A DNA stretch of 64,000 bases from Chitinophagales bacterium (GCA_017303395.1 JAFLBN010000002.1:248001-312000); one strand, 5' to 3'; shown: positions 26,716 to 36,552, counted from the first letter of the stretch. Numbers and translations are program-made. Notes: generated from the letters alone by a model not told the origin.

Positions 26716-28180
26716 AGATACGTTTCACTGCTTTTAATTCTATCAGAAATGCCGTAAGCATTACTAACAATGTGAACACTATGCCCGAAATTAATATAAT
26801 TTCCTTTTTATATCCTGCTGGCAACAGATAACGAAAACCTATAAAGACTATGCCAAAAACTATGAATTTTATCACCCAATTGACAATGGGCATCAGTTTT
26901 ATCACCGACACTTTCAGCACTTTGGCAGTGTGGTACAAATAATATCCGCTTTGTATGTATGTGCTGATAACAAAGCTAAGAGCAATACCGGAAAGCCCCA
27001 TTTTAAGATATAAAGGATATGCCAACCCACAAGCAATTGCTATATCTAATACAGCACCTATGTTAATGATGCGCCCCATATGCTTGTGCTGCAAGATGGT
27101 AGTAAACTTGTAAGCCCTAAGTGGTAATACCAGAATAGACATCAGAAATATAGGTACAGCTTCCAGATACTGTACAGAGAATGTAAGCTCTATAAACTCG
27201 TACCTGAAAAGATAGAAAAAGAAGAATGCCGGGAATACAATACACGATAGTATACGCCCGGTTTTGTTTTGTATTTGCAGAGGTGCTTCTTCTCTGTTAT
27301 CATATGAAAGCTGCATAAGACCCGAGCTACCAACCGCACCTAATAACAACGGCAAAAACGGTATATCTACAGAACCATTAAAGTAAACAGCAAACAGACC
27401 TGCACTTAATACCAATCCCAATACAAACTTATCTATCCAACGGAAAACCATTTGCGACACATCATAAAAAGCCATGTGTGCCCACAGGTTTCTGATTCTG
27501 TTCACATTTGCCACTTTCGATATGGGCTGTTTCTTCATATCGAAATAGTAGGCTATAGAATACACACCCAACTTAGCCGATGCAAGCACCAACAGGTACA
27601 TGAATAAAGTATCCAAGGCTCCTGTCTCTTGTTGTACAAAACGATAGTGAACCCAACCAAAAGCAATGCTGTACGCAACATTTACCCATATCAGCACTAC
27701 CCTGTTCTTAAATACCATCAGTACAGACTCAACCACTATGCTCAGCACATAAACAATGAAAAAGCAAAACGGCAACCAAAGCAATGCAAACTGGTAACGG
27801 TAAGCACTGAAAGCGTCAGAAAAAGACGGCTGATGTATCATTGCAAGATTTTGCAAAAACGTGAACATCAGCCCCATCAGACACACCCAACCGAAATAGT
27901 AAAGTTTATGTTTGCGTGTAAGCGTCTTAATCAATGACGCAACAACCGATGGAGAATAGGTAACCAGAAAGTTCTGGATACCTAATGCGGCAACAGTACT
28001 TACCAGATATAATCTTACCCAAAAGTTGTTATAGTCTCCATATAAATCAAAAGACAGATAATGAGAAAAATATATCATCACCAGCAATGTAGCCAGTGTT
28101 GGGAAAAAGCGCGTAAGAAACAAGAAGATACTGTTCCCGATGAAAGTATAATTCCGCTTAATACTGCCTTCCGTGTTCAT
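26690..28180 (-). CDS. Wzx-like polysaccharide flippase / MATE-fold membrane protein
   Basis: 496 residues with about 12-14 membrane helices and few charged loops, the shape of the oligosaccharide flippase family (Wzx/RfbX/MurJ superfamily). The N-terminal IFLFLTRFFPTLATLLVMIY and the following SHYLSFDLYGDYNNFWVRLYL are typical of Wzx-like proteins. It would flip lipid-linked glycan units across the inner membrane. The YfhO-like gene is 39 nt upstream; downstream the Kir gene overlaps it. The substrate is not known. Confidence 0.8.
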   Translation of the reverse strand: MNTEGSIKRNYTFIGNSIFLFLTRFFPTLATLLVMIYFSHYLSFDLYGDYNNFWVRLYLVSTVAALGIQNFLVTYSPSVVASLIKTLTRKHKLYYFGWVCLMGLMFTFLQNLAMIHQPSFSDAFSAYRYQFALLWLPFCFFIVYVLSIVVESVLMVFKNRVVLIWVNVAYSIAFGWVHYRFVQQETGALDTLFMYLLVLASAKLGVYSIAYYFDMKKQPISKVANVNRIRNLWAHMAFYDVSQMVFRWIDKFVLGLVLSAGLFAVYFNGSVDIPFLPLLLGAVGSSGLMQLSYDNREEAPLQIQNKTGRILSCIVFPAFFFFYLFRYEFIELTFSVQYLEAVPIFLMSILVLPLRAYKFTTILQHKHMGRIINIGAVLDIAIACGLAYPLYLKMGLSGIALSFVISTYIQSGYYLYHTAKVLKVSVIKLMPIVNWVIKFIVFGIVFIGFRYLLPAGYKKEIILISGIVFTLLVMLTAFLIELKAVKRIYGHPQAKV

Positions 28181-28219
28181 TTTACTAATCTTAAACCTGT
28201 CTTTACTTGTTATATACTA

Positions 28220-30676
28220 TTATGCCAGAGCTTTAGTATCCTCATTACCACCTTTCATCAACTTGAAAATTGAGAAGCCAGCAATTGCAAACAAGAGTAT
28301 TGATGCAAACAATGCTATCCTATCTCCGGTATAGAAACTATCCGGATGAAATTTGAATTCAACTTTATGCGTACCTGCCGGTATTTTTATAGCCCTCAGT
28401 ACGTAGTTAGCTCTTACAATCGGTGTCTCCTTACCATCTACATAAGCCTTCCATCCATACGGATAATAGATATCAGAGAATACAGCTAAACCATTTTGAC
28501 TGTTAGTTGCCTGGAATTCCAATTCATTCAAACCGTATTTAGTAAGTTGAATTTTAGCAATACTGTCTTTACCAAATGAATAACCATCCAAGTCTTTCTT
28601 AAATGTATTTCTTACAATAGCTGTTTGCTTTGGATTAAATGCATTCGGAACAATTACAGTATCTCCCAATCTGGCAGCATCAAGCGATTTGATTTCATCG
28701 TCAGCAGTATTAACCCACTTCAATTCATTAACAAACCATGCATTACCACAAGCTTCCGGATTCATAGATACCTGAGGCGATTGCGGGTTGAATATTATGT
28801 ACTTGGTGTTCAACATATTCAATACAGCAGTATTAAAAGCGCCACTCATATGCACATCTATCAAATCCTGATAAATCTCCATTTTAGCAGGGCTGTAACC
28901 ACCTATCACTTTATGATGATATGCTTGTACTGCATCATTGTAAGTATCCTTCGATAAATCCAGCACTCTGTAATAAGGGTCTTTATCCTCTTTAATTTGG
29001 CGATCAACCATCCTAGGCTCAAATGCGGCATTATAATCTGTTTCATCAACATAGCTGTCATTGTTAAGATAGTGTCCGTAAACACTCATTATATCAATAG
29101 CAACCAAAGCCACAATACCCATCACTACCATCTTTACACTCTTTACCTTATCTGTTAAATATGCCCAAATAAGCCCTGCTGCCAACAATATATAAACCGC
29201 ACTTGTTATTGCACTTTTTGTAGCAATTGCAGCCCTATCCTCTTTTAATGCAGGTAATAATTGCGCCCGCATGTTTTCAGGAATTTTAGTATCTACAAAG
29301 CCTGAATAATCAAAGAACATACTACCGCCAATAGCTATCAGGACACAAATACCTGCAGTGATACCTGCAGCTATTTTTAGTTTTTTCAGCAATTCTTTCT
29401 TGTCTACGTTGTCGGATACAATATCATTTACAGCCCAGATTGCCAGCAATGGAAACATTAATTGTGCCAACACCATCCACATAGATGGCACCCTGAACTT
29501 ATTAAGCATAGGCAGCGTGTCGAACAGGAAATAGTTAAGCGCAGGAAAATGTTTACCCCAAGACAATACGATAGATACTATCGTCACTGCAACAATCCAC
29601 CATTTATTTGGGCTGCGTACCACCATAATACCGAGTACAAACAAGAAACAAATTATTGCACCGAAATACGCTGGACCTAACAAAAATGGTTGAGGCCCCC
29701 AGTACATCAATTGCCCTGCCTGATCTCCTATTAATTCAGATGTTTTTTCTGCAACTTCTGCTGGTTCTGAAGAAGAACCACCATATAAGTATGGTATCAT
29801 AAAGCCCAGTGTTTCACCTATACCGTTGCTCCACCGGAAAGCATATTCCTTATCAAGACCACCTGTTTTCTTATCCTGATCATGCTGGGTAAATGTCAAT
29901 TCGCTTTGACCGCCACGCATAGTAGTCTTGTTGTACTCCATAGTACTCAAAATGCCACCCATAGTAGGGCCTACAGAGACTACAGCTATTATTGCAGCTA
30001 TTACTGAGGAGATAATGAACTCCTTCACTTTGTTAGTTTTGATTGCAACTACCAGAAAGCTGATTACAGCAATTCCAATCATAAACATCACATAGTAAAT
30101 GACTTGATAGTGTCCCGTACCCATCAATAATGCCAACGAAATACCAAGTAATGCAATGCCCCTCCACCAATCTGTTCGGTAAACATATATCAGCCCTGCA
30201 AGAACTGCCGGCATGTAGCTGATTGCCCACATCTTTGTTTCGTGTCCTCCTATCAGCAAACTGGCATTATATGCGCTGAAGGCAAAAGCTATAGAACCAC
30301 CTACAGATAACCACCTATTCATTTTAAAGGCACTCATCAGGATGTAGAAACATAGCATTGCCATAAACAGGAACGATGCTGGCTTACCTACAACAGATGA
30401 AATACCATTCTGTATTATAGACACATAGTTATTATTCTTAGGAATGTAGTATGTGTAAGTTGGCATACCGCCAAACATGCTATTGCTCCATAATACGTTT
30501 TCGCCTGTTTTTTCATAATACTCCCTGCCTTCCTGGCTCATTGCTGTCCAACTGGTAATATCACCACTGCTGAGAACTTTTCCCTGCAGTTGCGGATAAC
30601 AAAACGCAAGCGACAATAAGAGCATAGCTCCTATTGCAATAAGGTGTGGTGTGAACTTTTTGATGTCGAATTGCAT
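28220..30676 (-). CDS. YfhO-family membrane protein
   Basis: 818 residues. About 12 membrane helices occupy residues 10-535, then a large soluble domain (about 540-780) is followed by a final helix (about 785-805) and a short tail. Conserved-looking blocks are YPQLQGKVLSSGDI near the N-terminus and YPYGWKAYVDGKETPI (about 738-753). YfhO proteins are GT-C-like membrane proteins; the Bacillus member is involved in glycosylating lipoteichoic acid. Next to a flippase this fits a glycan-decoration role, but this is inference. Confidence 0.85.
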   Translation of the reverse strand: MQFDIKKFTPHLIAIGAMLLLSLAFCYPQLQGKVLSSGDITSWTAMSQEGREYYEKTGENVLWSNSMFGGMPTYTYYIPKNNNYVSIIQNGISSVVGKPASFLFMAMLCFYILMSAFKMNRWLSVGGSIAFAFSAYNASLLIGGHETKMWAISYMPAVLAGLIYVYRTDWWRGIALLGISLALLMGTGHYQVIYYVMFMIGIAVISFLVVAIKTNKVKEFIISSVIAAIIAVVSVGPTMGGILSTMEYNKTTMRGGQSELTFTQHDQDKKTGGLDKEYAFRWSNGIGETLGFMIPYLYGGSSSEPAEVAEKTSELIGDQAGQLMYWGPQPFLLGPAYFGAIICFLFVLGIMVVRSPNKWWIVAVTIVSIVLSWGKHFPALNYFLFDTLPMLNKFRVPSMWMVLAQLMFPLLAIWAVNDIVSDNVDKKELLKKLKIAAGITAGICVLIAIGGSMFFDYSGFVDTKIPENMRAQLLPALKEDRAAIATKSAITSAVYILLAAGLIWAYLTDKVKSVKMVVMGIVALVAIDIMSVYGHYLNNDSYVDETDYNAAFEPRMVDRQIKEDKDPYYRVLDLSKDTYNDAVQAYHHKVIGGYSPAKMEIYQDLIDVHMSGAFNTAVLNMLNTKYIIFNPQSPQVSMNPEACGNAWFVNELKWVNTADDEIKSLDAARLGDTVIVPNAFNPKQTAIVRNTFKKDLDGYSFGKDSIAKIQLTKYGLNELEFQATNSQNGLAVFSDIYYPYGWKAYVDGKETPIVRANYVLRAIKIPAGTHKVEFKFHPDSFYTGDRIALFASILLFAIAGFSIFKLMKGGNEDTKALA

Positions 30677-30696
30677 ACTATGTATTTAACGGAAAA

Positions 30697-30704
30697 CAAA
30701 AATA
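30697..30704 (-). promoter_or_regulatory. -7 box for the YfhO-flippase-Kir-rocD-VIT unit
   Basis: TATTTTTG on the minus strand, 20 nt before the YfhO-like start. No -33 element at the standard distance. The remaining part of the 196-nt gap to the divergent E1 gene shows only the box at 30831. Confidence 0.35.
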
Positions 30705-30830
30705 GGGCTTCTATCCACTTATAGAAGCACAGCAGCACAAAAATTGAAATGTTATCAAGATTATAACGGTTTCTTTATCCACAATTACATATTGCGTGTC
30801 CAATATCTTCTGTATTAACAGTTTTAGGGG

Positions 30831-30838
30831 TACATTTG
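30831..30838 (+). promoter_or_regulatory. -7 box for the E1 dehydrogenase gene
   Basis: TACATTTG matches TAnnTTTG, 34 nt upstream of the start at 30873. The -33 TTTG is not found at 19 nt. Confidence 0.45.
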
Positions 30839-30872
30839 CGCCCAAGCTCTCTGAGAGCATATATTACAAAAT

Positions 30873-32927
30873 ATGTTATCAAAAGAATTATTGCTGAAAG
30901 CTTACCGTCTGATGATGACGGCCAAAGCAATGGCAGAAACATATGATGCCAACAGGCAAATCTGTAAATACGTACACAGCACTTCCCGCGGACACGAGGC
31001 TATACAACTTGCTACTGGTTTCTTACTCAAACCATATGACTATGTGAGCCCGTATTACAGAGACGAAAGCATAATGCTTGGTATGGGCTACAGGCCATAT
31101 GAACTGATGCTACAATTGCTTGCAAAAGGCGAAGACCCTTTCACAGGTGGCAGAGAGTATTATAACCACCCGAATATTCGCAGGGATAATTTCCCTAAAA
31201 TAATACACCAGAGTAGTGCTACAGGAATGCAAGTAATACCTACAACAGGTGTAGCGCAGGGTATACAATACATAGAACAACAAAAGCTGATAGACTACCC
31301 TGCCCCACCCGTAGCTATATGTTCTTTGGGGGATGGTAGTGTTACAGAAGGTGAAGTTGCTGAAGCATTCCAGTTTGCCTGCCTCCATCAATTGCCTATA
31401 ATATACTTGGTTCAGGACAATGACTGGGGTATATCTGTAAGCAGTGACGAGGCACGCACTATGGATGCTTACGAATATGCTGCAGGCTTTAAAGGTCTTG
31501 AACGCGTACGAGTTAATGGCAGCGATTTTGAAGACTCTTACAAAACGATGGAATATACCATTGACTGGGTAAGAAAAGAACGTAAACCAATACTGGTACA
31601 CGCAAAAGTACCATTGCTGGGACACCATACTTCTGGCGTGCGAAAAGAGTGGTACAGAACCGAAGAAGACTTGTTCAAACACAGCCTGAACGACCCGGGA
31701 CCAAAACTTCGCAAAAGGCTGTTGGAAATAAAAGGGGTTACAGAAGAGCAACTGGATACAATTGAAGCCGAGGAATTGGCTTATGTGCAGCAAGAGTTTG
31801 CCAATGCAACTGCTGCTGCTGAACCTGATCCTGCCACAGTTGCAGACCATGTTTTTGCCCCAACAAAAATTACCGAAGAAAAAGGAACCCGTACACCTGC
31901 CGGTAAAGATAAAGTAGTGATGGTAGATGCCGCACTGCATGCTGTTGAAGAAATACTGCGCGACCATCCTGAAGCACTGTTTTACGGACAAGATGTGGGC
32001 CGCAGACTTGGTGGCGTATTCCGCGAAGCTGCTACACTTGCCGATAAATTTGGTGACGACCGCGTATTTAATACTGCCATACAAGAAGCGTACATTATAG
32101 GTTCTACTGTTGGCATGAGTGCTTTGGGACTAAAGCCGATTGTAGAAGTCCAATTTGCAGACTATATCTATCCGGGCATCAACCAATTGGTTACGGAAAT
32201 CAGTAAATCTTGCTACCTGAGTTGTGGTAAATATCCTATAAGCGCTGTAATTCGTGTACCGATAGGTGCTTATGGCGGCGGTGGCCCATACCATAGTGGT
32301 AGCGTTGAGAGTACACTTGCTACCATCAAGGGTATTAAAATTGCCTATCCGAGCAACGCTGCAGATATGAAAGGGCTCATGAAAGCCGCATTCTACGATC
32401 CTAATCCGGTAATCATGCTGGAGCATAAAGGACTCTACTGGAGTAAAGTACCAGGTACAGATGACGCCAAGACGGTAGAACCAGAGAGAGATTATGTGCT
32501 GCCACTGGGTAAAGGATCTGTTGTTGTTGAAGCATCGCAGGAGGCTATTGACAACGGAGAAAGCATCTGTATTATCACCTATGGCATGGGGGTCTATTGG
32601 GCTAAAAATGCTGCAAAACAATTCAATAATCAGGTAGAAGTAATAGACCTGCGTACAATATATCCGTTGGACGAAGAGCTGGTTTATAACACTGTTCGCA
32701 AACATGGTAAATGTATTGTTCTTACAGAGGAACAACTTCGAAACTCTTTCTGCGAGGCATTGGCTGGGCGCATTGCTCAAAACTGCTTTAAAGAATTAGA
32801 CGCACCGGTACAAACCATTGGTGCTATGGACTTACCAGCTGTACCAATGAATATGGCGTTGGAAGCCGCCATGCTACCAAATGCAGATAAAGTAGCGCAG
32901 CGCATTGCCGAATTGTTAGCTTATTAA
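30873..32927 (+). CDS. Fused alpha/beta E1 component of a 2-oxoacid dehydrogenase
   Basis: 684 residues. Residues 1-335 are the E1 alpha part, with the thiamine-diphosphate motif starting at GDGSVTEGEVAEAF (about 152-165) and ending in QDNDWGIS. Residues about 345-684 are the E1 beta part (LFYGQDVGRRLGGVF, QFADYIYPGINQLV, GAYGGGGPYHSG). In most bacteria these are two proteins; fusion is common in Bacteroidota. It decarboxylates a branched-chain 2-oxoacid or pyruvate and passes the acyl group to a lipoyl E2, which is not encoded here. It depends on thiamine diphosphate. Monocistronic with a strong terminator. Confidence 0.9.
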   Translation: MLSKELLLKAYRLMMTAKAMAETYDANRQICKYVHSTSRGHEAIQLATGFLLKPYDYVSPYYRDESIMLGMGYRPYELMLQLLAKGEDPFTGGREYYNHPNIRRDNFPKIIHQSSATGMQVIPTTGVAQGIQYIEQQKLIDYPAPPVAICSLGDGSVTEGEVAEAFQFACLHQLPIIYLVQDNDWGISVSSDEARTMDAYEYAAGFKGLERVRVNGSDFEDSYKTMEYTIDWVRKERKPILVHAKVPLLGHHTSGVRKEWYRTEEDLFKHSLNDPGPKLRKRLLEIKGVTEEQLDTIEAEELAYVQQEFANATAAAEPDPATVADHVFAPTKITEEKGTRTPAGKDKVVMVDAALHAVEEILRDHPEALFYGQDVGRRLGGVFREAATLADKFGDDRVFNTAIQEAYIIGSTVGMSALGLKPIVEVQFADYIYPGINQLVTEISKSCYLSCGKYPISAVIRVPIGAYGGGGPYHSGSVESTLATIKGIKIAYPSNAADMKGLMKAAFYDPNPVIMLEHKGLYWSKVPGTDDAKTVEPERDYVLPLGKGSVVVEASQEAIDNGESICIITYGMGVYWAKNAAKQFNNQVEVIDLRTIYPLDEELVYNTVRKHGKCIVLTEEQLRNSFCEALAGRIAQNCFKELDAPVQTIGAMDLPAVPMNMALEAAMLPNADKVAQRIAELLAY

Positions 32928-32937
32928 TAAAAATCTG

Positions 32938-32977
32938 AAAGAAAAAGGTCGAATCAATTGATTCGACCTTTTTCTTT
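32938..32977. terminator. Bidirectional terminator between the E1 gene and miaE
   Basis: A 40-nt perfect palindrome, core GGTCGAATCAATTGATTCGACC, with an A-rich left arm and a T-rich right arm, lying between convergent genes. Confidence 0.9.
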
Positions 32978-32992
32978 ATTAATGAAGTTATA

Positions 32993-33595
32993 CTAATGCA
33001 TCCTATCTCCTCTTGGTGTCAGCTGTTCTAAAACTTTAGTTTCTATCTGCAACCATAGTTTCCATGCATCCCTTACTTTCTGTTCATCATAATATTTTTC
33101 TGCTAAGTCTATAAACATTCTATAATGCCCCGCCTCGCTAACCATGAACTTATAATAAAACTTACGCAACGCTTCTTCTTCAAGCCCCTCGCTCAATAGC
33201 CTGAAGCGTTCGCAGCTGCGAGCCTCTATCAGTGCACAAATCATTAGTTTATGTAGTAGCTTTTCTTCACCCGGTACACCCTTTGGTTCATTCTGAATCA
33301 ATAGGTTTACGTAATCATCTTTGCGTTGTTTGCCCAGCTCATACCCACGCTTCTTCATCTCTGCCCATACCATGCGAAAATGCCCCCACTCTTCTGTAAC
33401 AATTGGTGATAAGGCATTGACCAGATCAATTCTGTCAGGATATTTTTGTATTAATGAAATGCATTGTGTGGCAGCTTTTTGCTCACAAAATGCATGGTCT
33501 GTTAATATTTCTTCCAAAGAAATAGAAGCAAGATCTACCCAACGTGGGTCTGTAGGCATTTTTAACCCCAAAATGCTATTATCTGCAGTACTCAT
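32993..33595 (-). CDS. miaE: tRNA 2-methylthio-N6-isopentenyladenosine hydroxylase MiaE
   Basis: 200 residues, ferritin-like four-helix bundle. Diiron ligands are expected in the segments FCEQKAAT, TEEWGHFRMV, EARSCERF and EAGHYRMF, which hold the repeated Glu and ExxH patterns. MiaE hydroxylates the hypermodified adenosine at position 37 of tRNAs reading U-starting codons, using O2. Single gene, convergent with the E1 gene. Length is normal. Confidence 0.93.
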   Translation of the reverse strand: MSTADNSILGLKMPTDPRWVDLASISLEEILTDHAFCEQKAATQCISLIQKYPDRIDLVNALSPIVTEEWGHFRMVWAEMKKRGYELGKQRKDDYVNLLIQNEPKGVPGEEKLLHKLMICALIEARSCERFRLLSEGLEEEALRKFYYKFMVSEAGHYRMFIDLAEKYYDEQKVRDAWKLWLQIETKVLEQLTPRGDRMH

Positions 33596-33644
33596 ATTTA
33601 TCTAAATAACAGGGGGCGAAATTACCTGTAGTTGCACAATAAAA

Positions 33645-33669
33645 AAAGACCGGAACGTGTCCGGTCTTT
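33645..33669 (-). terminator. Terminator of the cold-shock gene
   Basis: A 10-bp stem AAAGACCGGA (33645-33654) with its complement at 33660-33669, 5-nt loop. On the minus strand the stem is followed by a run of T. It lies 19 nt after the stop at 33688. Confidence 0.85.
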
Positions 33670-33687
33670 ACTTTCTTACAATATTGT

Positions 33688-33894
33688 TTACCCAATTTTT
33701 CTAACGTTAACTGCGTTTAGCCCTTTTTTACCCTGCTGTGTTTCAAACTCGACATGGTCGCCTTCTTTTACTTTATCAATCAACCCCGTAACGTGTACGA
33801 AAGTTTCCTGGCCAGAGTTATCGTGTTTGATAAAACCAAAGCCCTTAGTTTCATTAAAGAACTTTACAGTTCCGGATAGTTTTTCTTGTTGCAC
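33688..33894 (-). CDS. Cold-shock domain protein
   Basis: 68 residues, a single cold-shock domain. The RNP1 motif is KGFGFIKH (about 17-24) and RNP2 is TFVHVTG (about 31-37, in the usual place of VFVHF). The start is a GTG codon at 33894. It binds single-stranded RNA or DNA as an RNA chaperone. The 73-nt space upstream, after the desaturase gene, is AT-rich and may hold its own leader; I found no consensus promoter. Confidence 0.93.
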   Translation of the reverse strand: MQQEKLSGTVKFFNETKGFGFIKHDNSGQETFVHVTGLIDKVKEGDHVEFETQQGKKGLNAVNVRKIG

Positions 33895-33967
33895 TGTAAT
33901 AATATTTTATTGGTAATTATATAAAGATAATACTTATAACATATTATCAAAGTGCTGAACTAAGAAT

Positions 33968-35071
33968 TTAATCCTCATTCCCGAGCTTACGAAGCATTTT
34001 TCCATGTACTACTATGGCGTGCAGGAAAGTCGGCTGTTCCTGATATGGTAGTCCAAACTCTTCTGCAGTTTGCTTTACGTATTTAGCTATGTTTTTGTAG
34101 TGCACATGGCAAATATGTGGAAAAAGGTGGTGCTCTATCTGCCTGTTAAGACCTCCAACAAACCAGTTCATCAGTGGACTTCTTGGCGAAAAGTTTGCAG
34201 TATTCAATACCTGATGTACTGCCCAACTATTTTCCATTTTCTTATCATCAGATGGCATCGGGAATTCACAGCCTTCCATGACATGTGCCAATTGGAATAT
34301 TACAGACAGCAAGAACCCTGCTGTAAAGTGCATTATCACAAAACCAATCAGCACATGCTGCCAAGCTAAGCCCATTACAAATATTGGCACAATGATGATA
34401 TACAGGTAATAAAACAGTTTATACAGCGTAAGCTGTATCATAGCCTGAGACAATGTCAGTTTTTCTTTTTTGAGCAGATCTTTTTTATGGTAATCATAAA
34501 CCTGACGGAAATCTTTTACTGTAGCCCATTGAAGTGTTAACAGACCGTATAGCACCCATGCATAGATATGTTGGAAACGGTGCATAAAGTATTTTTTGCT
34601 GTGTGGTGAAAAACGTAAGAACACACCAGCATTTATATCATCATCCAAACCTTCAATATTGGTATAGGTATGGTGCAGAATATTGTGTTGTATTTTCCAT
34701 GTTACCTCATAGCCACCAACCAATGCAATTATTTTACCAAGATATTTATTCAGTGTTTTGTTGTCGCTATAAGAACCATGATTGCTATCATGCATCACAG
34801 AACATCCTATACCGGTCATACCAACACCCATCATAAACCATAAACCGTAAAATACCCACAGGTTTGTAGCCATGCCCGATATCATAACAAAATATGGTAT
34901 CAGGTACATTGAAACCATGGCAAATGTTTTCATTTTCATAGAAACATTACCATGCGGATCTATATTGTTCTCTGTAAAATATGCGTCTACTCTTTTCTTT
35001 AAAGTATCATAAAAACCATCGCTGTTCTTAGACGCAAAACGAACGATGTCTAGTTTTTTAATTTCAGACAA
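33968..35071 (-). CDS. Membrane fatty acid desaturase
   Basis: 367 residues with four main membrane helices and three histidine boxes: HDSNH at 94-98, HNILHH at 129-134 and QIEHH at 311-315. The Gln-type third box (QxxHH) is the signature of front-end (delta-5/delta-6-like) desaturases, although no cytochrome b5 domain is fused. It is a diiron enzyme that inserts a double bond into a membrane lipid acyl chain using O2. The upstream TAnnTTTG box (minus strand 35089-35096) is present without -33. A cold-shock gene follows 73 nt downstream on the same strand, which suits a membrane-fluidity role. Confidence 0.92.
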   Translation of the reverse strand: MSEIKKLDIVRFASKNSDGFYDTLKKRVDAYFTENNIDPHGNVSMKMKTFAMVSMYLIPYFVMISGMATNLWVFYGLWFMMGVGMTGIGCSVMHDSNHGSYSDNKTLNKYLGKIIALVGGYEVTWKIQHNILHHTYTNIEGLDDDINAGVFLRFSPHSKKYFMHRFQHIYAWVLYGLLTLQWATVKDFRQVYDYHKKDLLKKEKLTLSQAMIQLTLYKLFYYLYIIIVPIFVMGLAWQHVLIGFVIMHFTAGFLLSVIFQLAHVMEGCEFPMPSDDKKMENSWAVHQVLNTANFSPRSPLMNWFVGGLNRQIEHHLFPHICHVHYKNIAKYVKQTAEEFGLPYQEQPTFLHAIVVHGKMLRKLGNED

Positions 35072-35165
35072 AACCTAAAAATTTGTGGCAAAGCTACGCT
35101 TTTAAGGCTAAAATTGATAGTTTGTTTAATGACAGTTATCACCAAGCTATATATGTTAATAACAA

Positions 35166-35197
35166 AAGAAGGCTACCTTAAATTGGGCAGCCTTCTT
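35166..35197 (-). terminator. Terminator of the TPR-protein gene
   Basis: A 9-bp stem, AAGAAGGCT (35166-35174) with AGCCTTCTT (35189-35197), 14-nt loop in which further bases can pair partly. On the minus strand it ends in a T-rich tract. Confidence 0.7.
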
Positions 35198-35216
35198 AAA
35201 ATATAGTTCGAATATG

Positions 35217-36512
35217 CTATTTAGCCTTAGATGCTTCCAATTTTGCCTTGTATTCAGCAGATTTTGTCATATCATTTTTACGGGCATAAATCTCTTTCAA
35301 AGCGATAAGAGCGCTCTGGTATGAGAATTTATCATCTGAACTCAGGCTTTTTGCAGTAGGTTCATATGCAGCAACTGTCTTAACTAAGAAAGGCAGTGCT
35401 TTTTCAAAATTAGCATCACGTGTTGTATTCAACTTTGTGTAGCTATCTTCCAGTTTTTTCTTTTCTGCAGGAACTTTAGATTTATTAATAAGATCTGCAA
35501 GTTCATTCATTTTCTTATTATTGTCAGTAGCCAAGTTATAATACAACACACCCATATTGTAGTTGTAACCTCCATTTGCACCATCTATAGCCAAAGCTTT
35601 TTGATAATTGGACTCGGCTTTAGAGAAGAGCTCATCAAAATTTGAAGGTTTTGCCCCCTCTTTACCGTTTGCATCTTTAGGGAAAGCAAGGTTGTTGTAG
35701 CCATTTGCAAGATTGAAAAGCAATTCAGCATTGTTTGGTTCTTTGGCAACAGCATCCTCCAACTTTTTCATCAAAACATCCTGCTTACCTGTTTTGATGT
35801 AATAATTCAGCTCTTCATTACGCAGATTTACGTTATCTGGATATTGCGCTTTGCCTTCTTCAATGATAGCAATCATTTCAGCATCTTTATTCTGACTTCT
35901 GTAAACATCCACCAATGCCAAATAAACGTTAGCATTTTTCTCAATAGGATTAGCTTTCAATGCCTGCAACAAAGTAAGCGCTTCATCATATTTCTTTGCA
36001 TATAGCGCACTATAGCTTTGTATCATTAAGGCACTGGCAGATACAGTATCAAAGTTTTTATTGGCAAAACGTTTACCACCTTCCATATCATGAATGTCAA
36101 CAGTGCTTTTTGCCAACTGCATAGCTTGCTCATATTCTTTCTTATTATAAGCACCTACTGCATCATTGTAATAATTATATGCAGCTACTATCAGCGCTTG
36201 CGTAACAGCGTCTTTTTCATATTTAGCATCTAACTGAGCAGCTTTCATAAATGATGTGGCAGCTTCTCGGTATGGGCTATTGGCATTCTTACCCGGTTCG
36301 TTCTGCATAGCCATATAAATATTACCACGCGTAAACCAAGCCTTTACATTATCCTTCGTATCAGGATTGTTTACTGCTAAAGTGATATATTCAACCGCTT
36401 TGTCATATTCCTTATCACGCAAGTAGTCATTTGCAGTTTGTATATTTTGCTTTTGTGCCCAGCCGAGTGTTGTAATAGAAACACTTGCTGCTATCAGAAT
36501 AGCTTTCTTCAT
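35217..36512 (-). CDS. Secreted or periplasmic tetratricopeptide-repeat protein
   Basis: 431 residues. Residues 1-19 form a signal peptide ending GWAQ. The rest is helical with several TPR-like units, e.g. DYLRDKEYDKAVEYITLAV (about 29-47), KAWFTRGNIYMAMQ (about 58-71), YAKKYDEALTLLQALK, and NPNNAELLFNLANGY-like units later. TPR proteins scaffold protein complexes. No partner is indicated by neighbours: the desaturase gene is downstream and gyrA upstream. Similar signal-peptide TPR proteins follow gyrA in related genomes, but I cannot verify that here. Confidence 0.85.
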   Translation of the reverse strand: MKKAILIAASVSITTLGWAQKQNIQTANDYLRDKEYDKAVEYITLAVNNPDTKDNVKAWFTRGNIYMAMQNEPGKNANSPYREAATSFMKAAQLDAKYEKDAVTQALIVAAYNYYNDAVGAYNKKEYEQAMQLAKSTVDIHDMEGGKRFANKNFDTVSASALMIQSYSALYAKKYDEALTLLQALKANPIEKNANVYLALVDVYRSQNKDAEMIAIIEEGKAQYPDNVNLRNEELNYYIKTGKQDVLMKKLEDAVAKEPNNAELLFNLANGYNNLAFPKDANGKEGAKPSNFDELFSKAESNYQKALAIDGANGGYNYNMGVLYYNLATDNNKKMNELADLINKSKVPAEKKKLEDSYTKLNTTRDANFEKALPFLVKTVAAYEPTAKSLSSDDKFSYQSALIALKEIYARKNDMTKSAEYKAKLEASKAK

Positions 36513-36552
36513 TTTTATCTGTTAATTAAAAATCGTTTGCTAAGATATTAAA

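Noticed and set aside
31110..32084. A 324-codon open frame antisense to the E1 dehydrogenase gene
   Set aside because: Composition is rich in Cys, Phe and Tyr with no recognisable motif; it mirrors the codon bias of the real gene.
32130..32780. A 216-codon antisense frame in the same E1 gene
   Set aside because: Same reason; no start-site signals and no domain.
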